Part shown: in pieces, positions 1 to 9,760 of the stretch
Layout of the letters: each line of letters starts with the position of its first letter
Position numbering within the stretch: position 1 is the first letter of the stretch
DNA from: Lachnospiraceae bacterium
GTDB lineage: Bacteria > Bacillota > Clostridia > Lachnospirales > Lachnospiraceae
Reading direction: 5' to 3'
Length of the DNA: 36,781 nt
Assembly: GCA_030524665.1 (NCBI GenBank)
Contig: JAUNGL010000014.1
Location: 1-36,781, forward strand
The notes under the pieces: generated by a model
Database searches by the model: none
What the model saw: the letters and a program-made list of their open reading frames with translations, nothing else
Told to the model about the DNA's origin: nothing
Translations under genes and position numbers: made by a program

Positions 1-118
1 CCCCTGCCGCTGCCCTCCGATGTCTTTTGAAAACCTACAGAGCAGCCCAAACGCGAATTCCCGGCGTCCGTTCGTAGTTAACAAAACACGAATATTCCAA
101 TTCTTTTTTACTTTATGC

Positions 119-147
119 TTGCAATATACCCCTGATGGGTATATAAT
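119..147 (+). promoter_or_regulatory. copA promoter with operator in the spacer
   Basis: A TTGCAA -35 box (119-124) and a TATAAT -10 box (142-147) are separated by 17 bp, an ideal sigma-A spacing. The spacer is almost entirely filled by the first CsoR-like operator, so a bound repressor would block RNA polymerase directly. A second TATAAT lies at 182-187, just after the second operator copy, but has no convincing -35 box. The copA start is at 213. Confidence 0.75.
124..144 (+). promoter_or_regulatory. CsoR-like copper operator, copy 1
   Basis: An inverted repeat of the form ATATACCCC-N4-GGGTATAT sits between the -35 and -10 boxes of copA. Its G/C-rich TACCC...GGGTA halves flanked by A/T resemble operators of CsoR-family Cu(I) sensors, which repress copper-export genes until Cu(I) binds. 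No csoR gene is in the window, so the cognate repressor is inferred. Confidence 0.65.
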
Positions 148-164
148 ATGCCCAGAAGCGCATA

Positions 165-182
165 AATACCCCCATTGGGTAT
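165..182 (+). promoter_or_regulatory. CsoR-like copper operator, copy 2
   Basis: A second TACCCCC...GGGTAT inverted repeat lies about 40 bp (about four helical turns) downstream of the first, between the main -10 box and the ribosome-binding site AAAGGAGGT (197-205). Both copies are followed by the same TATAAT sequence, so the unit looks duplicated. Placement on the same DNA face would allow two repressor tetramers to bind together. Confidence 0.6.
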
Positions 183-212
183 ATAATACATTTTATAAAG
201 GAGGTACTTTTT

Positions 213-2876
213 ATGGAACAATACATTGTTACCGGCATGAGCTGCGCGGCATGCAGTGCCCGGGTGGAAAAGGCAGTTTCCAAGGTTCCGGGTGTCACTT
301 CCTGCTCCGTCAGTCTGCTGACTAACTCCATGGGAGTGGAAGGTACAGCCTCTTCGCAGGCAGTCATTGCAGCAGTCGAAGCAGCCGGATACGGCGCCCA
401 GCCAAAACGTACGGCTTCCAAAGCATCAGCTGCGCCTTCCACAGACAGCAGTGAAAATGCCCTTGCAGACAGAGAAACACCTCTGCTCAGACAAAGGCTG
501 ATCTACTCTCTCGGATTCCTTCTGGTCCTGATGTACTTTTCCATGGGACATATGATGTGGAACTGGCCGGTTCCATCATTTTTCGAAGGCAATCATGTGG
601 CTATGGGACTTCTGCAGCTTCTCTTAACTGTTATAATTATGGTCATTAACCAGAAATTTTTCATAAGCGGCTTCCGTGGACTGATCCACAGGGCCCCAAA
701 TATGGATACGCTGGTAGCACTCGGCTCCAGTGCTTCTTTCCTTTACAGCACGTATGCACTGTTCGCCATGACGGATGCACAGGTGAGAGGTGATATGGAT
801 GCAGTCATGGCTTACATGCATGAATTCTATTTCGAATCCGCCGCTATGATTCTGACCCTGATCACGGTTGGCAAGATGCTGGAGGCCCGTTCCAAGGGCC
901 GGACCACAGATGCCCTGAAGAGCCTGATGAAGCTCGCTCCCAAGACCGCGGTTGTCCTGCGGGATGGTCTGGAAACGACTGTATCCATCGACCAGGTGCG
1001 CAAGGGTGACATTTTTGTTGTGCGTCCCGGTGAAAATATCCCGGTCGATGGTATCGTTCTCGAGGGCAGCAGTGCAGTCAACGAAGCGGCCCTTACCGGA
1101 GAAAGTATCCCGGTCGATAAAGCAGCCGGTGATCCCGTCTCTGCCGCTACGCTGAACCAATCCGGGTTCATCCGCTGTGAAGCTACCCGCGTCGGTGAAG
1201 ATACAACACTCTCCCAGATTATCCAGATGGTCAGCGATGCCGCTGCCACAAAAGCCCCGATCGCCAAGATTGCCGATAAGGTTTCCGGTGTATTTGTTCC
1301 CGCCGTCATCACGATTGCCGTAATTACCCTGATCGTATGGCTGGCTGCCGGGGAAAGCATCGGCTTTGCACTCGCCCGCAGCATATCTGTTCTCGTCATA
1401 AGCTGTCCATGTGCACTCGGTCTTGCCACTCCGGTAGCCATCATGGTAGGGAACGGTATGGGCGCCAAAAACGGAATTCTGTTTAAGACTGCTGTCACAC
1501 TGGAAGAAGCAGGGAAGGTTCAGATCGTTGCACTCGACAAGACCGGGACGATCACTTCCGGTGAACCGAAGGTGACCGATCTCATCCCTGCTCCCGGAAT
1601 GACCGAAGAGGAACTCCTTTTTCTCGCTTATGCTCTGGAGCAGAAAAGTGAACATCCGCTTGCAAAGGCCATTCTTCAGGAAGCCTCTGCCCGCCATCTG
1701 AGACCAGCGGAAGTGACAGATTTCCAGGCGCTTCCCGGCAACGGACTAAAAGCAGTCCTGAACGGAAGTATTTTAAATGGAGGGAACTACAAATTCATCA
1801 GCAGCCAGACCACGGTCCCGCCCGAAATAAAAACCCAGTCCGAGCGTCTCGCAGAGGAAGGGAAAACACCTCTGTTCTTCAGCAAAAACGGAACGCTGGC
1901 AGGCATTATCGCCGTCGCTGATGTAATCAAAGAGGACAGTCCTCAGGCAGTCCGTGAAATGCAGAATATGGGAATTCACGTTGTCATGCTGACAGGCGAC
2001 AACGAACGTACCGCCAGGGCCATCGGCAAACAGGCTGGTGTAAATGAGGTCATCGCGGGTGTGCTTCCGGATGGAAAAGAAAATGTGATCCGCGCTCTGA
2101 AGGAAAAGGGAAAGGTAGCCATGGTCGGTGACGGCATCAATGATGCGCCTGCCCTTACAAGGGCCGATATCGGTATCGCTATCGGTGCCGGAACGGATGT
2201 CGCTATCGATGCGGCTGACATCGTACTTATGAAGAGCCGTCTGAGCGACGTTCCTGCTGCAATCCGTCTGAGCCGTGCCACATTGAAAAATATCCATGAA
2301 AATCTGTTCTGGGCATTTTTCTACAATATAATCGGCATCCCGCTTGCTGCCGGAATATGGATCCCTCTTTTCGGCTGGAAGCTGAATCCAATGTTCGGAG
2401 CTGCAGCGATGAGCCTGTCAAGCTTCTGTGTCGTGACCAATGCTCTGCGCCTCAATCTGTTTAAGGTACATGATGCCGGAAAAGACCGGAAAGCCAAGCA
2501 CCCGGTCGGCAAAATAAACTCCGGCAGCACGATCCAGTCTACAGAAGAGGTGCACGCCAAAGCAGAGCCTCCGGAAAGCGTATCAGATCAAACCTGCAGT
2601 ACAGCAAATCAGGGCATTTCCGGAGCACAGCCTGACAAACAAGACTATACCATCAATACTGCTGGTCTGAAAAAGACACTTCGGATCGAAGGCATGATGT
2701 GCGGCCATTGTGAGGCAAGAGTCAAAAAGGCACTGGAATCTGTTCCCGGTGTTGCAGAAGCTTCCGCGAATCACGAAGCCGGAACCGCTATCGTCCTTCT
2801 GAACCAAAAAGTTCCTGACGAATTGCTGAAGAAGGCAGTGGAAGAACAGGATTATGAGGTTCTGTCCATTCAATAA
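213..2876 (+). CDS. copA: Cu(I)-exporting P1B-type ATPase with N- and C-terminal metal-binding domains
   Basis: This 887-residue membrane pump uses ATP to export Cu(I) from the cytoplasm. It has an N-terminal HMA domain with GMSCAAC (Cys11, Cys14), transmembrane helices from about residue 93, the actuator motif TGES near 295, the transport motif CPC at 398-400 typical of Cu+/Ag+ pumps, the phosphorylation motif DKTGT (Asp442), an HP motif in SEHPLAKA, and the hinge TGDN...GDGINDAP. After the last helices, a polar linker of about 90 residues leads to a second HMA domain with GMMCGHC (Cys830, Cys833). A C-terminal HMA is less usual than tandem N-terminal ones and could be a copper-chaperone module fused to the pump. 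The start is fixed by AAAGGAGGT 7 nt upstream. Regulation is probably through the two CsoR-like operators. A silver substrate is also possible. Confidence 0.95.
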   Translation: MEQYIVTGMSCAACSARVEKAVSKVPGVTSCSVSLLTNSMGVEGTASSQAVIAAVEAAGYGAQPKRTASKASAAPSTDSSENALADRETPLLRQRLIYSLGFLLVLMYFSMGHMMWNWPVPSFFEGNHVAMGLLQLLLTVIIMVINQKFFISGFRGLIHRAPNMDTLVALGSSASFLYSTYALFAMTDAQVRGDMDAVMAYMHEFYFESAAMILTLITVGKMLEARSKGRTTDALKSLMKLAPKTAVVLRDGLETTVSIDQVRKGDIFVVRPGENIPVDGIVLEGSSAVNEAALTGESIPVDKAAGDPVSAATLNQSGFIRCEATRVGEDTTLSQIIQMVSDAAATKAPIAKIADKVSGVFVPAVITIAVITLIVWLAAGESIGFALARSISVLVISCPCALGLATPVAIMVGNGMGAKNGILFKTAVTLEEAGKVQIVALDKTGTITSGEPKVTDLIPAPGMTEEELLFLAYALEQKSEHPLAKAILQEASARHLRPAEVTDFQALPGNGLKAVLNGSILNGGNYKFISSQTTVPPEIKTQSERLAEEGKTPLFFSKNGTLAGIIAVADVIKEDSPQAVREMQNMGIHVVMLTGDNERTARAIGKQAGVNEVIAGVLPDGKENVIRALKEKGKVAMVGDGINDAPALTRADIGIAIGAGTDVAIDAADIVLMKSRLSDVPAAIRLSRATLKNIHENLFWAFFYNIIGIPLAAGIWIPLFGWKLNPMFGAAAMSLSSFCVVTNALRLNLFKVHDAGKDRKAKHPVGKINSGSTIQSTEEVHAKAEPPESVSDQTCSTANQGISGAQPDKQDYTINTAGLKKTLRIEGMMCGHCEARVKKALESVPGVAEASANHEAGTAIVLLNQKVPDELLKKAVEEQDYEVLSIQ

Positions 2877-2895
2877 CCCTCCTCCAAACCTCGCA

Positions 2896-2931
2896 AAAAA
2901 GCTGACAGGCCCAAACGTCTGTCAGCTTTTT
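2896..2931. terminator. Bidirectional intrinsic terminator between copA and tcdA
   Basis: GCTGACAG (2901-2908) pairs with CTGTCAGC (2919-2926). The stem is flanked by A5-6 on the left and T5 on the right, so it can end transcription from both strands. It separates the convergent copA (+) and the long minus-strand operon ending in tcdA. Confidence 0.85.
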
Positions 2932-2945
2932 CATTCACTGCCTAT

Positions 2946-3737
2946 TCAAAATGTTTCCTTTTCACACGTGGGAATATCCTTCATCAGATCGCGGATAACC
3001 TCTCCCGCTATCATTAATCCGGCTACCGAAGGCACAAATGCATTGCTTCCCGGTACCTGACGCTGTCTTGGACTTTCTGTTTGTTCTTCCCCGCCCGGAT
3101 TGGATGTGCTTTTTTTCTCTTCACTCAGATCCGCTTCTATTTCCAGCGGAGTCATCGCTGTTTCCTCCGAATATACGACCTTCAGATGCTTGACCCCGCG
3201 CTTTTTCAGTTCCCGGCGCATCACCTTCGCTAATGGGCATACGGACGTTTTGTACAGATCCGTGATCCTAAATGCGGTGGGATCTAATTTATTTCCTGCC
3301 CCCATAGAACTGATGACCGGGACTCCTACTGCCTGGGCCTGCATGACCAGCGCGATTTTCCCCGTTACGGTATCGATGGCATCCACCACGTAATCATACT
3401 GCGTAAAATCAAACTGTCCGGCGGTATCCGGCATATAAAAGGTCTTATACGTATGAACTTCCGCCTGAGGGTTAATATCCAGAATTCTTTCCTTGGCAAC
3501 ATCGACCTTGTACCTTCCCAACGTACTGTGTGTTGCGATAATCTGGCGGTTCAGGTTCGTCAGGCACACTTTGTCGTCATCGATCAGATCCAGTGTTCCG
3601 ATGCCGGTTCTCGCCAGCGCTTCCACGACATAGCCGCCGACACCACCGATACCGAAAACTGCAACTCTGGCCTTCCGGAAGCGTTCCATGTTCTCTCTCC
3701 CCACCAGTAATTCTGTTCTTGAAAACTGACTCAGCAT
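2946..3737 (-). CDS. tcdA: tRNA threonylcarbamoyladenosine dehydratase (ThiF/E1-like)
   Basis: The 263-residue product belongs to the E1/ThiF/MoeB ATP-binding fold, in the TcdA (CsdL/YgdL) branch, which uses ATP to cyclise t6A37 of tRNA to its hydantoin form. Visible are the nucleotide-binding glycine motif GIGGVGGYV near residue 30, an acidic DDD motif, the NLNRQ segment, and VCPLAKVMRRELKKRG in the second half, which carries the conserved cysteine. The length fits TcdA, and there are no CxxC zinc pairs as in MoeB. It is the last gene of the minus-strand tig-to-tcdA group and stops just before the bidirectional terminator. A GAGGGATGAA Shine-Dalgarno precedes the ATG. Confidence 0.9.
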   Translation of the reverse strand: MLSQFSRTELLVGRENMERFRKARVAVFGIGGVGGYVVEALARTGIGTLDLIDDDKVCLTNLNRQIIATHSTLGRYKVDVAKERILDINPQAEVHTYKTFYMPDTAGQFDFTQYDYVVDAIDTVTGKIALVMQAQAVGVPVISSMGAGNKLDPTAFRITDLYKTSVCPLAKVMRRELKKRGVKHLKVVYSEETAMTPLEIEADLSEEKKSTSNPGGEEQTESPRQRQVPGSNAFVPSVAGLMIAGEVIRDLMKDIPTCEKETF

Positions 3738-3796
3738 TTCATCCCTCTTTCCAGACCCAAATTATTCCTGTTCACTTCGTGTCCTATAACACTCCA

Positions 3797-4675
3797 TCAT
3801 GCCTTTTCCAAAACTTCATTCATACTTCCCGTCCGGTATCCCTTCAGGTCAAGACTTACGTATGAAAAACCATACTCCCGAAACTTTTCTATAATCACCA
3901 TTCTGATCTCTTTCTGCACCACACGCTCCAGATCTTCGGGCGGAACCTCGATCCGCGCCATCGTTCCATGAATCCGTACACGCACCTGACGGAACCCTAA
4001 TTCCATCAGGAGCTGTTCTGCCTGTTCCACCATCCGAAGCTTCTCCTGTGTGATTCCTTCTCCATAGACGAATCGCGAAGCAAGGCAGGCAAAGGACGGC
4101 TTTTCCCAGGTCGGAAGTCCCATCTCTCTGGAGAGCTCACGGATTTCCTGCTTCCAAAGCCCGGCTTCACGCAGCGGACTCCTGATCCCAAGCTCAGTAA
4201 TTGCCTGAAGTCCCGGGCGGTAGTCACCGCTGTCATCCATATTTGAGCCTTCTATTACATATGGAATTCCCTGCTGCCGGGAAATTTCCCGGATTCTGCC
4301 CATAAATTCCTTCTTGCAGATATAACACCGATTCGGCGGATTCTCACAGAAGCCCCCGATCTCAAGTTCATTGATTTCGCAAACGAACTGGCGGATACCT
4401 TCTTTTTTGCAAAATTCCGACGCCTCTGACCACTCCCGTTTCGGAAACCAGCAGGAAGAAACCGTCACAGCAATCACATGTTCTCCCAATACCTCATGGG
4501 CTGCTTTCAGCAAAAATGTGGAATCGACACCGCTCGAAAAAGCAACTGCCGCTGCTCCCATATCGCTCAGGATCTGCTTCAGTTTTTCATATTTTCTATA
4601 CAATTCTGTCCTCTCTGCCGTCACCAGCCCTGTGCGCTTCGGTTCAGTCATACTGTCATCTACCTTCACTTTCAT
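3797..4675 (-). CDS. larE: LarE-type PP-loop sulfur transferase
   Basis: The product (292 aa from the chosen start) is a PP-loop ATP pyrophosphatase of the LarE family. LarE adenylates the carboxylated nicotinate precursor and gives it sulfur during synthesis of the nickel-pincer nucleotide cofactor of lactate racemase. The PP-loop is FSSGVDST. An RCYICK motif provides two cysteines and FACLASRF a third at the site of the sacrificial cysteine. Three such cysteines are associated with LarE forms thought to use an iron-sulfur cluster, which is my inference here. ATG at 4675 is preferred because GGAGGAAGG precedes it; it overlaps the end of ysxC by about 20 nt, so the two are probably translationally coupled. 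No larA, larB or larC is present, so its client cofactor pathway must lie elsewhere or differ. Confidence 0.85.
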   Translation of the reverse strand: MKVKVDDSMTEPKRTGLVTAERTELYRKYEKLKQILSDMGAAAVAFSSGVDSTFLLKAAHEVLGEHVIAVTVSSCWFPKREWSEASEFCKKEGIRQFVCEINELEIGGFCENPPNRCYICKKEFMGRIREISRQQGIPYVIEGSNMDDSGDYRPGLQAITELGIRSPLREAGLWKQEIRELSREMGLPTWEKPSFACLASRFVYGEGITQEKLRMVEQAEQLLMELGFRQVRVRIHGTMARIEVPPEDLERVVQKEIRMVIIEKFREYGFSYVSLDLKGYRTGSMNEVLEKA

Positions 4676-5279
4676 CCTGTACCTTCCTCCGCTCCGGAAA
4701 ACAGATCCTCTCAATCTCATTCCAGATATCCTCCCGCCCCTGCTTTGTCTCAGCAGAAAACGGAATCACAAGAGTTCCAGGCTTCACCCCGAGTCCTTCC
4801 TTGACAAGCTTAACCTGCTTCTGAATCTGGCTGCGCTTAATCTTATCAAGCTTCGTTGCAATGATAATCGGATCATACCCATTGTGGCAGATCCATTCAT
4901 ACATCATTTTGTCATTCTCTCCCGGCTCATGGCGGATATCTACCAGCAGAAACACCGCACGAAGCTGTCTGGAACCGTGCAGATACCGTTCTATCAGCTG
5001 GCCCCACTTCTCTTTTTCACTATGTGACACCCGGGCGAATCCATACCCCGGCAAATCCACCAGATAGACCTCCTGATTGACATTATAGAAATTGATCGTC
5101 TGCGTCTTACCGGGCTGGCCGCTGGTTCTCGCCAGTGCCTTGCGGTTGACCAGGGCATTAATCATGGAGGACTTCCCGACATTCGATTTCCCCGCAAACG
5201 CGATCTCTGCCAGCAGGTTCTCCGGAAGCCTGCTCGTGATACCGCAGACTGTCTCCAATTCCACATTCTTTATTATCAT
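4656..5279 (-). CDS. ysxC: Ribosome biogenesis GTPase YsxC/EngB
   Basis: This 207-residue TRAFAC GTPase assists late assembly of the 50S ribosomal subunit. The G motifs are complete: G1 GKSNVGKSS, G3 DLPGYGFA, G4 TKLDK and G5 SAETKQG. Length and the early LPENLLAEIAFAGKSNVGKS segment match the EngB/YihA family. It follows lon by 33 nt on the same strand, the classic Firmicutes clpX-lon-ysxC arrangement, and has an AGGAGAG site upstream of its ATG. Confidence 0.95.
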   Translation of the reverse strand: MIIKNVELETVCGITSRLPENLLAEIAFAGKSNVGKSSMINALVNRKALARTSGQPGKTQTINFYNVNQEVYLVDLPGYGFARVSHSEKEKWGQLIERYLHGSRQLRAVFLLVDIRHEPGENDKMMYEWICHNGYDPIIIATKLDKIKRSQIQKQVKLVKEGLGVKPGTLVIPFSAETKQGREDIWNEIERICFPERRKVQDESEGR

Positions 5280-5312
5280 GCTGTCTCTCCTGTTCTTATA
5301 TCCATCTCACAG

Positions 5313-7640
5313 CTATTTCGTTCCTGCTGCCACCAGTGCCTCTTCCAGCACTTCCCGCATGATCTTCACATAGACGATCCTCAGGCCGCCCGTGATCTCC
5401 TCCGAAATCTCTTCCACATCCGGCTTATTCTCTGCCGGCACGAGCACACGGCTCATCCCTGCCTGATTCGCAGCAAGAAGCTTTTCCTTCAGACCGCCGA
5501 TCGGAAGCACACGTCCCCGAAGTGTAATCTCTCCCGTCATCGCCACATCCGCATAGACTGGAATTCCGGCAATTGCGGACAGGATAGCGGTCGCCATCGT
5601 AATTCCGGCAGAAGGTCCATCCTTGGGAACCGCACCTTCCGGAATATGGATATGGATGTCATTCTTCTGGAAAAATTCTGCATCAATCCCATACTCAGCA
5701 CTGATGGAGCGGATATAGCTGATGGCCGTCCTTGCGGACTCCTTCATCACATCACCAAGCTGTCCCGTCAGCAGGAACTCGCCTTTGCCCGGCATAATAT
5801 TAACCTCTATCTGAAGTGTATCGCCGCCTACGCTGGTCCAGGCCAGTCCTCGCACGATCCCGATTTCATTTTCTGAATTCTTCTTCTGTACGGAATACTT
5901 CTTCCGGCCCAAATATTTTTCCAGACTCTTTTCTGTTACCCGGATACTTTCTGTCCGGTTCTCTGTCAGCTCACGCGCCGCCTTCCTACATATCTCGCCA
6001 ATCCTGCGCTCCAGCTGACGCACTCCTGCTTCCTTCGTATAGCCGCCAATCAGCTTCGCCATCGCAGGCTTCGTAATGGTAAGCTGCTTTTTCGTCAGCC
6101 CATGCCGTTCAAGCTGTTTCTTCATCAGATGCTCACGCGCGATATGAAGCTTCTCATTCTCCGTATAGCTGGTCACTTCGATCAATTCCATACGGTCGAG
6201 CAGCGGCCGAGGAATCGTATGGACATCATTCGCAGTCGCAATAAACAATACCTGTGACAGATCAATCGGAAGCTCAATGTAATGATCACGGAACTTCACA
6301 TTCTGCTCCGAATCCAGTACCTCCAGCAATGCCGAGGAAGTGTCTCCCTTATAATCACTGCTCACCTTATCGATCTCATCCAGAAGCATCAGCGGATTCT
6401 TCACGCCTGCCTGCCGCATCCCGTTCGCAATCCGTCCCGGCATCGCTCCCACATAAGTCCGTCTGTGCCCGCGAATTTCGGCCTCATCATGGACTCCTCC
6501 GAGGCTGATACGGACGTATTTCTTATCCAGTGCACGGGCAATCGAGCGGGCAATCGATGTCTTTCCGGTTCCTGGCGGCCCCACCAGACAGATAATCGGG
6601 CTGTCACCCTTTTTCGTCAGTGTACGTACCGCAAGGAATTCCAACACACGCTCCTTCACCTTCTCCAGACCGTAATGATCCTCCTCCAGTACCTTCTTCG
6701 CATTCTTCAGTTCCTCATTGTCCTGAGACATCCTGTCCCACGGCATCTCCAGCAGTGTCTCAATATAGCTGCGAAGCACGGAAGACTCTGCCGAATTGTT
6801 TCCAACACCTTTCAGGCGCTCTGCTTCCTTGACAATCTTCTGCTTCACTTCCTCGGAAGCTTCCAGTTCTCCTGCCGCTTTCTTGTAATTCTCCGCCTCG
6901 GAAAGCAGCGTATTCTCTCCAAGCTCTTCCTGTATCACCTTCATCTGTTCCCGCAGAATATACTCGCGCTGGTTTTTATCCACACGCTCCTTCACCTTCT
7001 GCTGGATGGCATTGCGGATCTGGATAATTTCTATCTCATTCACAAGTATCGTACAGAGCATGTCATACCGCTCCATCAGACCTGAGGCATCCAAAAGCCG
7101 CTGGCGCTCTGTATAATACATCGGCAGATTATTAGATACCGCGGATACCAGTTCCGGCAGCTCCCGGATCTCCAGAAGATGACCGAGCATTTCCTTGCCG
7201 AATTTCTGATTTAACTGACCGTAGCGCTGCAGCAGCTCCTTCAGTGCTCTCACCATGGCATCCCGCTCTGCGGCGCCAGCCTCAACCTCCGGTTCTTCAG
7301 GGATTTCCAGTCTGGCACACAGGTAGCCGTCATATTCCTCCAGTCCTGTCAGTCTGGCACGTGCTTCCCCTTCAACCGTCAGATGAATGATGTTTTTGGG
7401 ATGCTTTGCCACACTTCTGATTCTGGCAATTGTGCCAAACTCGTATAAACCTCGCAAACCCGGATTGTCATCATCCGGGTTTTTCTGTGCAACTAAAAAT
7501 ATGTTCTGATCGTGATTCATAGATGCTTCCACTGCCTTGATTGACGGCTCCCTGCTGATATCAAAATGCAGCACCATGGAAGGCAGCAGCGTCAGCACCC
7601 GCATTGGCAGCGCAGGCATCATTTTTATCGTTTCATTCAT
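5313..7640 (-). CDS. lon: ATP-dependent Lon protease (LonA)
   Basis: The 775-residue protein is a full-length LonA, a cytoplasmic AAA+ protease that degrades misfolded and regulatory proteins. An N-terminal substrate-binding domain (about 1-210) and coiled-coil segment precede the AAA+ module with Walker A GPPGTGKT (354-361) and Walker [10 protein letters not shown]. The C-terminal protease domain has the Ser-Lys dyad: Ser677 in DGPSAGIT and Lys718 in GGLKEK, almost exactly as in other LonA enzymes. The start has GAGGTGA 11 nt upstream. It sits 125 nt after clpX on the same strand, in an operon devoted to protein quality control. Confidence 0.97.
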   Translation of the reverse strand: MNETIKMMPALPMRVLTLLPSMVLHFDISREPSIKAVEASMNHDQNIFLVAQKNPDDDNPGLRGLYEFGTIARIRSVAKHPKNIIHLTVEGEARARLTGLEEYDGYLCARLEIPEEPEVEAGAAERDAMVRALKELLQRYGQLNQKFGKEMLGHLLEIRELPELVSAVSNNLPMYYTERQRLLDASGLMERYDMLCTILVNEIEIIQIRNAIQQKVKERVDKNQREYILREQMKVIQEELGENTLLSEAENYKKAAGELEASEEVKQKIVKEAERLKGVGNNSAESSVLRSYIETLLEMPWDRMSQDNEELKNAKKVLEEDHYGLEKVKERVLEFLAVRTLTKKGDSPIICLVGPPGTGKTSIARSIARALDKKYVRISLGGVHDEAEIRGHRRTYVGAMPGRIANGMRQAGVKNPLMLLDEIDKVSSDYKGDTSSALLEVLDSEQNVKFRDHYIELPIDLSQVLFIATANDVHTIPRPLLDRMELIEVTSYTENEKLHIAREHLMKKQLERHGLTKKQLTITKPAMAKLIGGYTKEAGVRQLERRIGEICRKAARELTENRTESIRVTEKSLEKYLGRKKYSVQKKNSENEIGIVRGLAWTSVGGDTLQIEVNIMPGKGEFLLTGQLGDVMKESARTAISYIRSISAEYGIDAEFFQKNDIHIHIPEGAVPKDGPSAGITMATAILSAIAGIPVYADVAMTGEITLRGRVLPIGGLKEKLLAANQAGMSRVLVPAENKPDVEEISEEITGGLRIVYVKIMREVLEEALVAAGTK

Positions 7641-7765
7641 ATCCTGTTCATCACCTCAATTGTATCATTAAGACTCTGTCCGCTCAGTAATTTTGTACCT
7701 TGGCAGTCTCACCCGCAGTTCAGGCAAGCCGCCGCCAGAGCAGCTTCTGTCTGTGACGGGACAAT

Positions 7766-9052
7766 TCAGGCACTCTCTATGATTCTGCCTGTTCTGCGCT
7801 TTCTTCTCGCAGGAAGCCCCTCTCTATGGGTCACTACCGGTTCTCCGGTTCCCTCTACCGCATCTTTCGTGACAACACATGTGTCAATCGTATCATCAGA
7901 TGGAATCTGGTACATCAGATCCATCATGGCAGACTCCATAATCGCACGCAGCCCCCGCGCGCCGGTCTTTCGTGCCAGAGTCTTATCCGCGATTGCCTCA
8001 ATCGCCTCCGGCTCAAACGTAAGTTCCACATCGTCCAGTTTGAACAGCCCCTGATACTGCTTTACAATCGCATTCTTAGGCTCTGTCAAAATCCGGATCA
8101 GCGCATCCTTATCCAGTTCATCCAGCGATACAACGACCGGTACTCGTCCGACAAACTCCGGGATCATACCGAACTTGATAAAGTCTTGAGGCAGCACCTG
8201 CTTGAGCAGCTCACCTGCCCGGTGTTCCGTCCCTCCGGATATCTCTGCGTTAAAACCGATTGATTTCCGGTCCATACGCGTCTCAATAATCTTCTCAATT
8301 CCTTCAAACGCACCGCCGCAGATAAAGAGAATGTTCGTCGTATCAATCTGTATCAGTTCCTGATGCGGGTGCTTCCTGCCGCCCTGCGGCGGAACAGATG
8401 CAACCGTACCCTCGAGAATTTTCAGCAGCGCCTGCTGCACACCCTCGCCCGATACATCTCTCGTAATCGATGCATTTTCTGATTTTCTTGTAATTTTGTC
8501 AATCTCGTCGATATAAATAATACCGTACTCTGCTTTCTTTATATCATAATCTGCTGCCTGAATAATCTTCAGCAGAATGTTTTCCACATCTTCCCCCACG
8601 TAACCGGCTTCTGTCAGTGCGGTCGCATCCGCAATCGCAAACGGCACATTCAAAAGTCTTGCCAGTGTCTGCGCCAGCATGGTCTTGCCGCAGCCGGTCG
8701 GTCCCAGCATCAGTATATTACTCTTCTGAAGCTCAACATCGAGATACTTTCCGCTCGTAATCCTCTTGTAGTGATTATAAACGGCTACGGAAAGTGCCTT
8801 TTTTGCTTCATCCTGTCCAATCACATATTCGTCGAGATAAGACTTGATTTCCATCGGACGAAGCAGATTGATTTCCGTATCGTCCTCCGGTACGTAATCC
8901 TCATCCAGTTCTTCCTCGATGATCTCCGCACAGATATCAATACATTCATCGCAGATATATACTCCGTTCGGTCCGGCAATCAGCTTGCGTACCTGGTCTT
9001 CCGTCTTATTGCAAAAAGAACATCTGATCTTATCTCCAATTTTTCCCGGCAT
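7766..9052 (-). CDS. clpX: ClpX ATPase subunit of the ClpXP protease
   Basis: The 428-residue AAA+ unfoldase recognises tagged substrates and feeds them to ClpP. The N-terminal zinc-binding domain has four cysteines (11, 14, 34, 37) in the ClpX pattern. Walker A is GPTGCGKT (117-124), Walker B is IIYIDEIDK, and the sensor region [14 protein letters not shown] is intact. The ClpP-docking loop is not the textbook IGF but an IGFNAE stretch is visible. GAGGTG precedes the ATG. It lies about 80 nt downstream of clpP with a weak hairpin between them. Confidence 0.97.
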   Translation of the reverse strand: MPGKIGDKIRCSFCNKTEDQVRKLIAGPNGVYICDECIDICAEIIEEELDEDYVPEDDTEINLLRPMEIKSYLDEYVIGQDEAKKALSVAVYNHYKRITSGKYLDVELQKSNILMLGPTGCGKTMLAQTLARLLNVPFAIADATALTEAGYVGEDVENILLKIIQAADYDIKKAEYGIIYIDEIDKITRKSENASITRDVSGEGVQQALLKILEGTVASVPPQGGRKHPHQELIQIDTTNILFICGGAFEGIEKIIETRMDRKSIGFNAEISGGTEHRAGELLKQVLPQDFIKFGMIPEFVGRVPVVVSLDELDKDALIRILTEPKNAIVKQYQGLFKLDDVELTFEPEAIEAIADKTLARKTGARGLRAIMESAMMDLMYQIPSDDTIDTCVVTKDAVEGTGEPVVTHREGLPARRKRRTGRIIESA

Positions 9053-9092
9053 CTTTTCACCTCATATTAGCTTCTTTGATAGACACAACAGA

Positions 9093-9124
9093 GGGACTGT
9101 CACAAAAATCTTCTGTAACAGCCC
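9093..9124 (-). other. Weak hairpin between clpP and clpX
   Basis: GGGACTGTCACA (9093-9104) can pair with TGTAACAGCCC (9114-9124) with one bulge and one mismatch. No U-run follows on the minus strand, so it is not a convincing terminator. It may be an RNA processing or stability element that sets the clpP to clpX ratio. Confidence 0.35.
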
Positions 9125-9131
9125 CATCCCC

Positions 9132-9716
9132 TTACTGTCTTGATGTAATCACTTCATCGATCAGGCCGTATGCCTTCGCCTCCTCGGCGGTCATCCAACG
9201 GTCTCTCTCCGTATCCGCCGCTATTACGTCAAGCGGCTGTCCCGTATTCTGTGACAGAATCTCATTCAGCTTCTGTCTCGTCTGCAGAATCTTATCTGCT
9301 ACAATCTTGATATCACTTGCCTGTCCCTGTGCTCCGCCGGACGGCTGGTGGATCATAATCTCTGCATTCGGCAGCGCCATGCGCTTGCCCTTCTTACCTC
9401 CTGCAAGCAGGAATGCTCCCATGCTCGCCGCCATTCCCATACATATCGTAGATACATCGCACTTGATATACTGCATCGTATCATAAATCGCCATCCCTGC
9501 CGATACGGAACCGCCCGGGCTGTTGATATACATATGGATATCTTTATTCGGGTCCTCTGATTCCAGGAAAAGAAGCTGTGCTACAATCAGATTGGCACTG
9601 ACGTCCGTCACTTCTTCTCCAAGGAAAATAATTCTGTCCTTCAGCAGTCTGGAAAAGATGTCGTAAGAACGCTCCCCTCTTCCGGTCTGCTCAATCACAT
9701 AAGGTACCAGACTCAT
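9132..9716 (-). CDS. clpP: ATP-dependent Clp protease proteolytic subunit ClpP
   Basis: The 194-residue serine peptidase forms the two-ring tetradecamer that degrades polypeptides delivered by ClpX and other Clp ATPases. The catalytic triad is visible: Ser98 in GMAASMGAF, His123 in MIHQPSG and Asp172 in DTERDRWM. The length and the [21 protein letters not shown]-terminus are standard. GGAGGG precedes the ATG. It sits between tig and clpX, the Clostridia arrangement. No clear CtsR tandem heptad operator was seen upstream. Confidence 0.97.
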   Translation of the reverse strand: MSLVPYVIEQTGRGERSYDIFSRLLKDRIIFLGEEVTDVSANLIVAQLLFLESEDPNKDIHMYINSPGGSVSAGMAIYDTMQYIKCDVSTICMGMAASMGAFLLAGGKKGKRMALPNAEIMIHQPSGGAQGQASDIKIVADKILQTRQKLNEILSQNTGQPLDVIAADTERDRWMTAEEAKAYGLIDEVITSRQ

Positions 9717-9760
9717 TCTATTCCCTCCTTCAGATGCAACCTTCCTGAATTCAGACTATT

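Noticed and set aside
20-325. Open frame overlapping the copA promoter and start
   Set aside because: It runs through the promoter, operators and ribosome-binding site of copA, has no good start signal and no recognisable sequence.
624-1697. Long antisense open frame (357 codons) opposite copA
   Set aside because: It lies fully within copA, lacks a ribosome-binding site and domain similarity, and is the expected shadow of a G/C-balanced coding gene.
6282-7085. Open frame of 267 codons antisense to lon
   Set aside because: No start signal or known domain; it is a shadow of the lon coding sequence.
9093-9124. Terminator between clpP and clpX
   Set aside because: The hairpin has a bulge and a mismatch and no U-run, so it was kept only as a weak structural feature.
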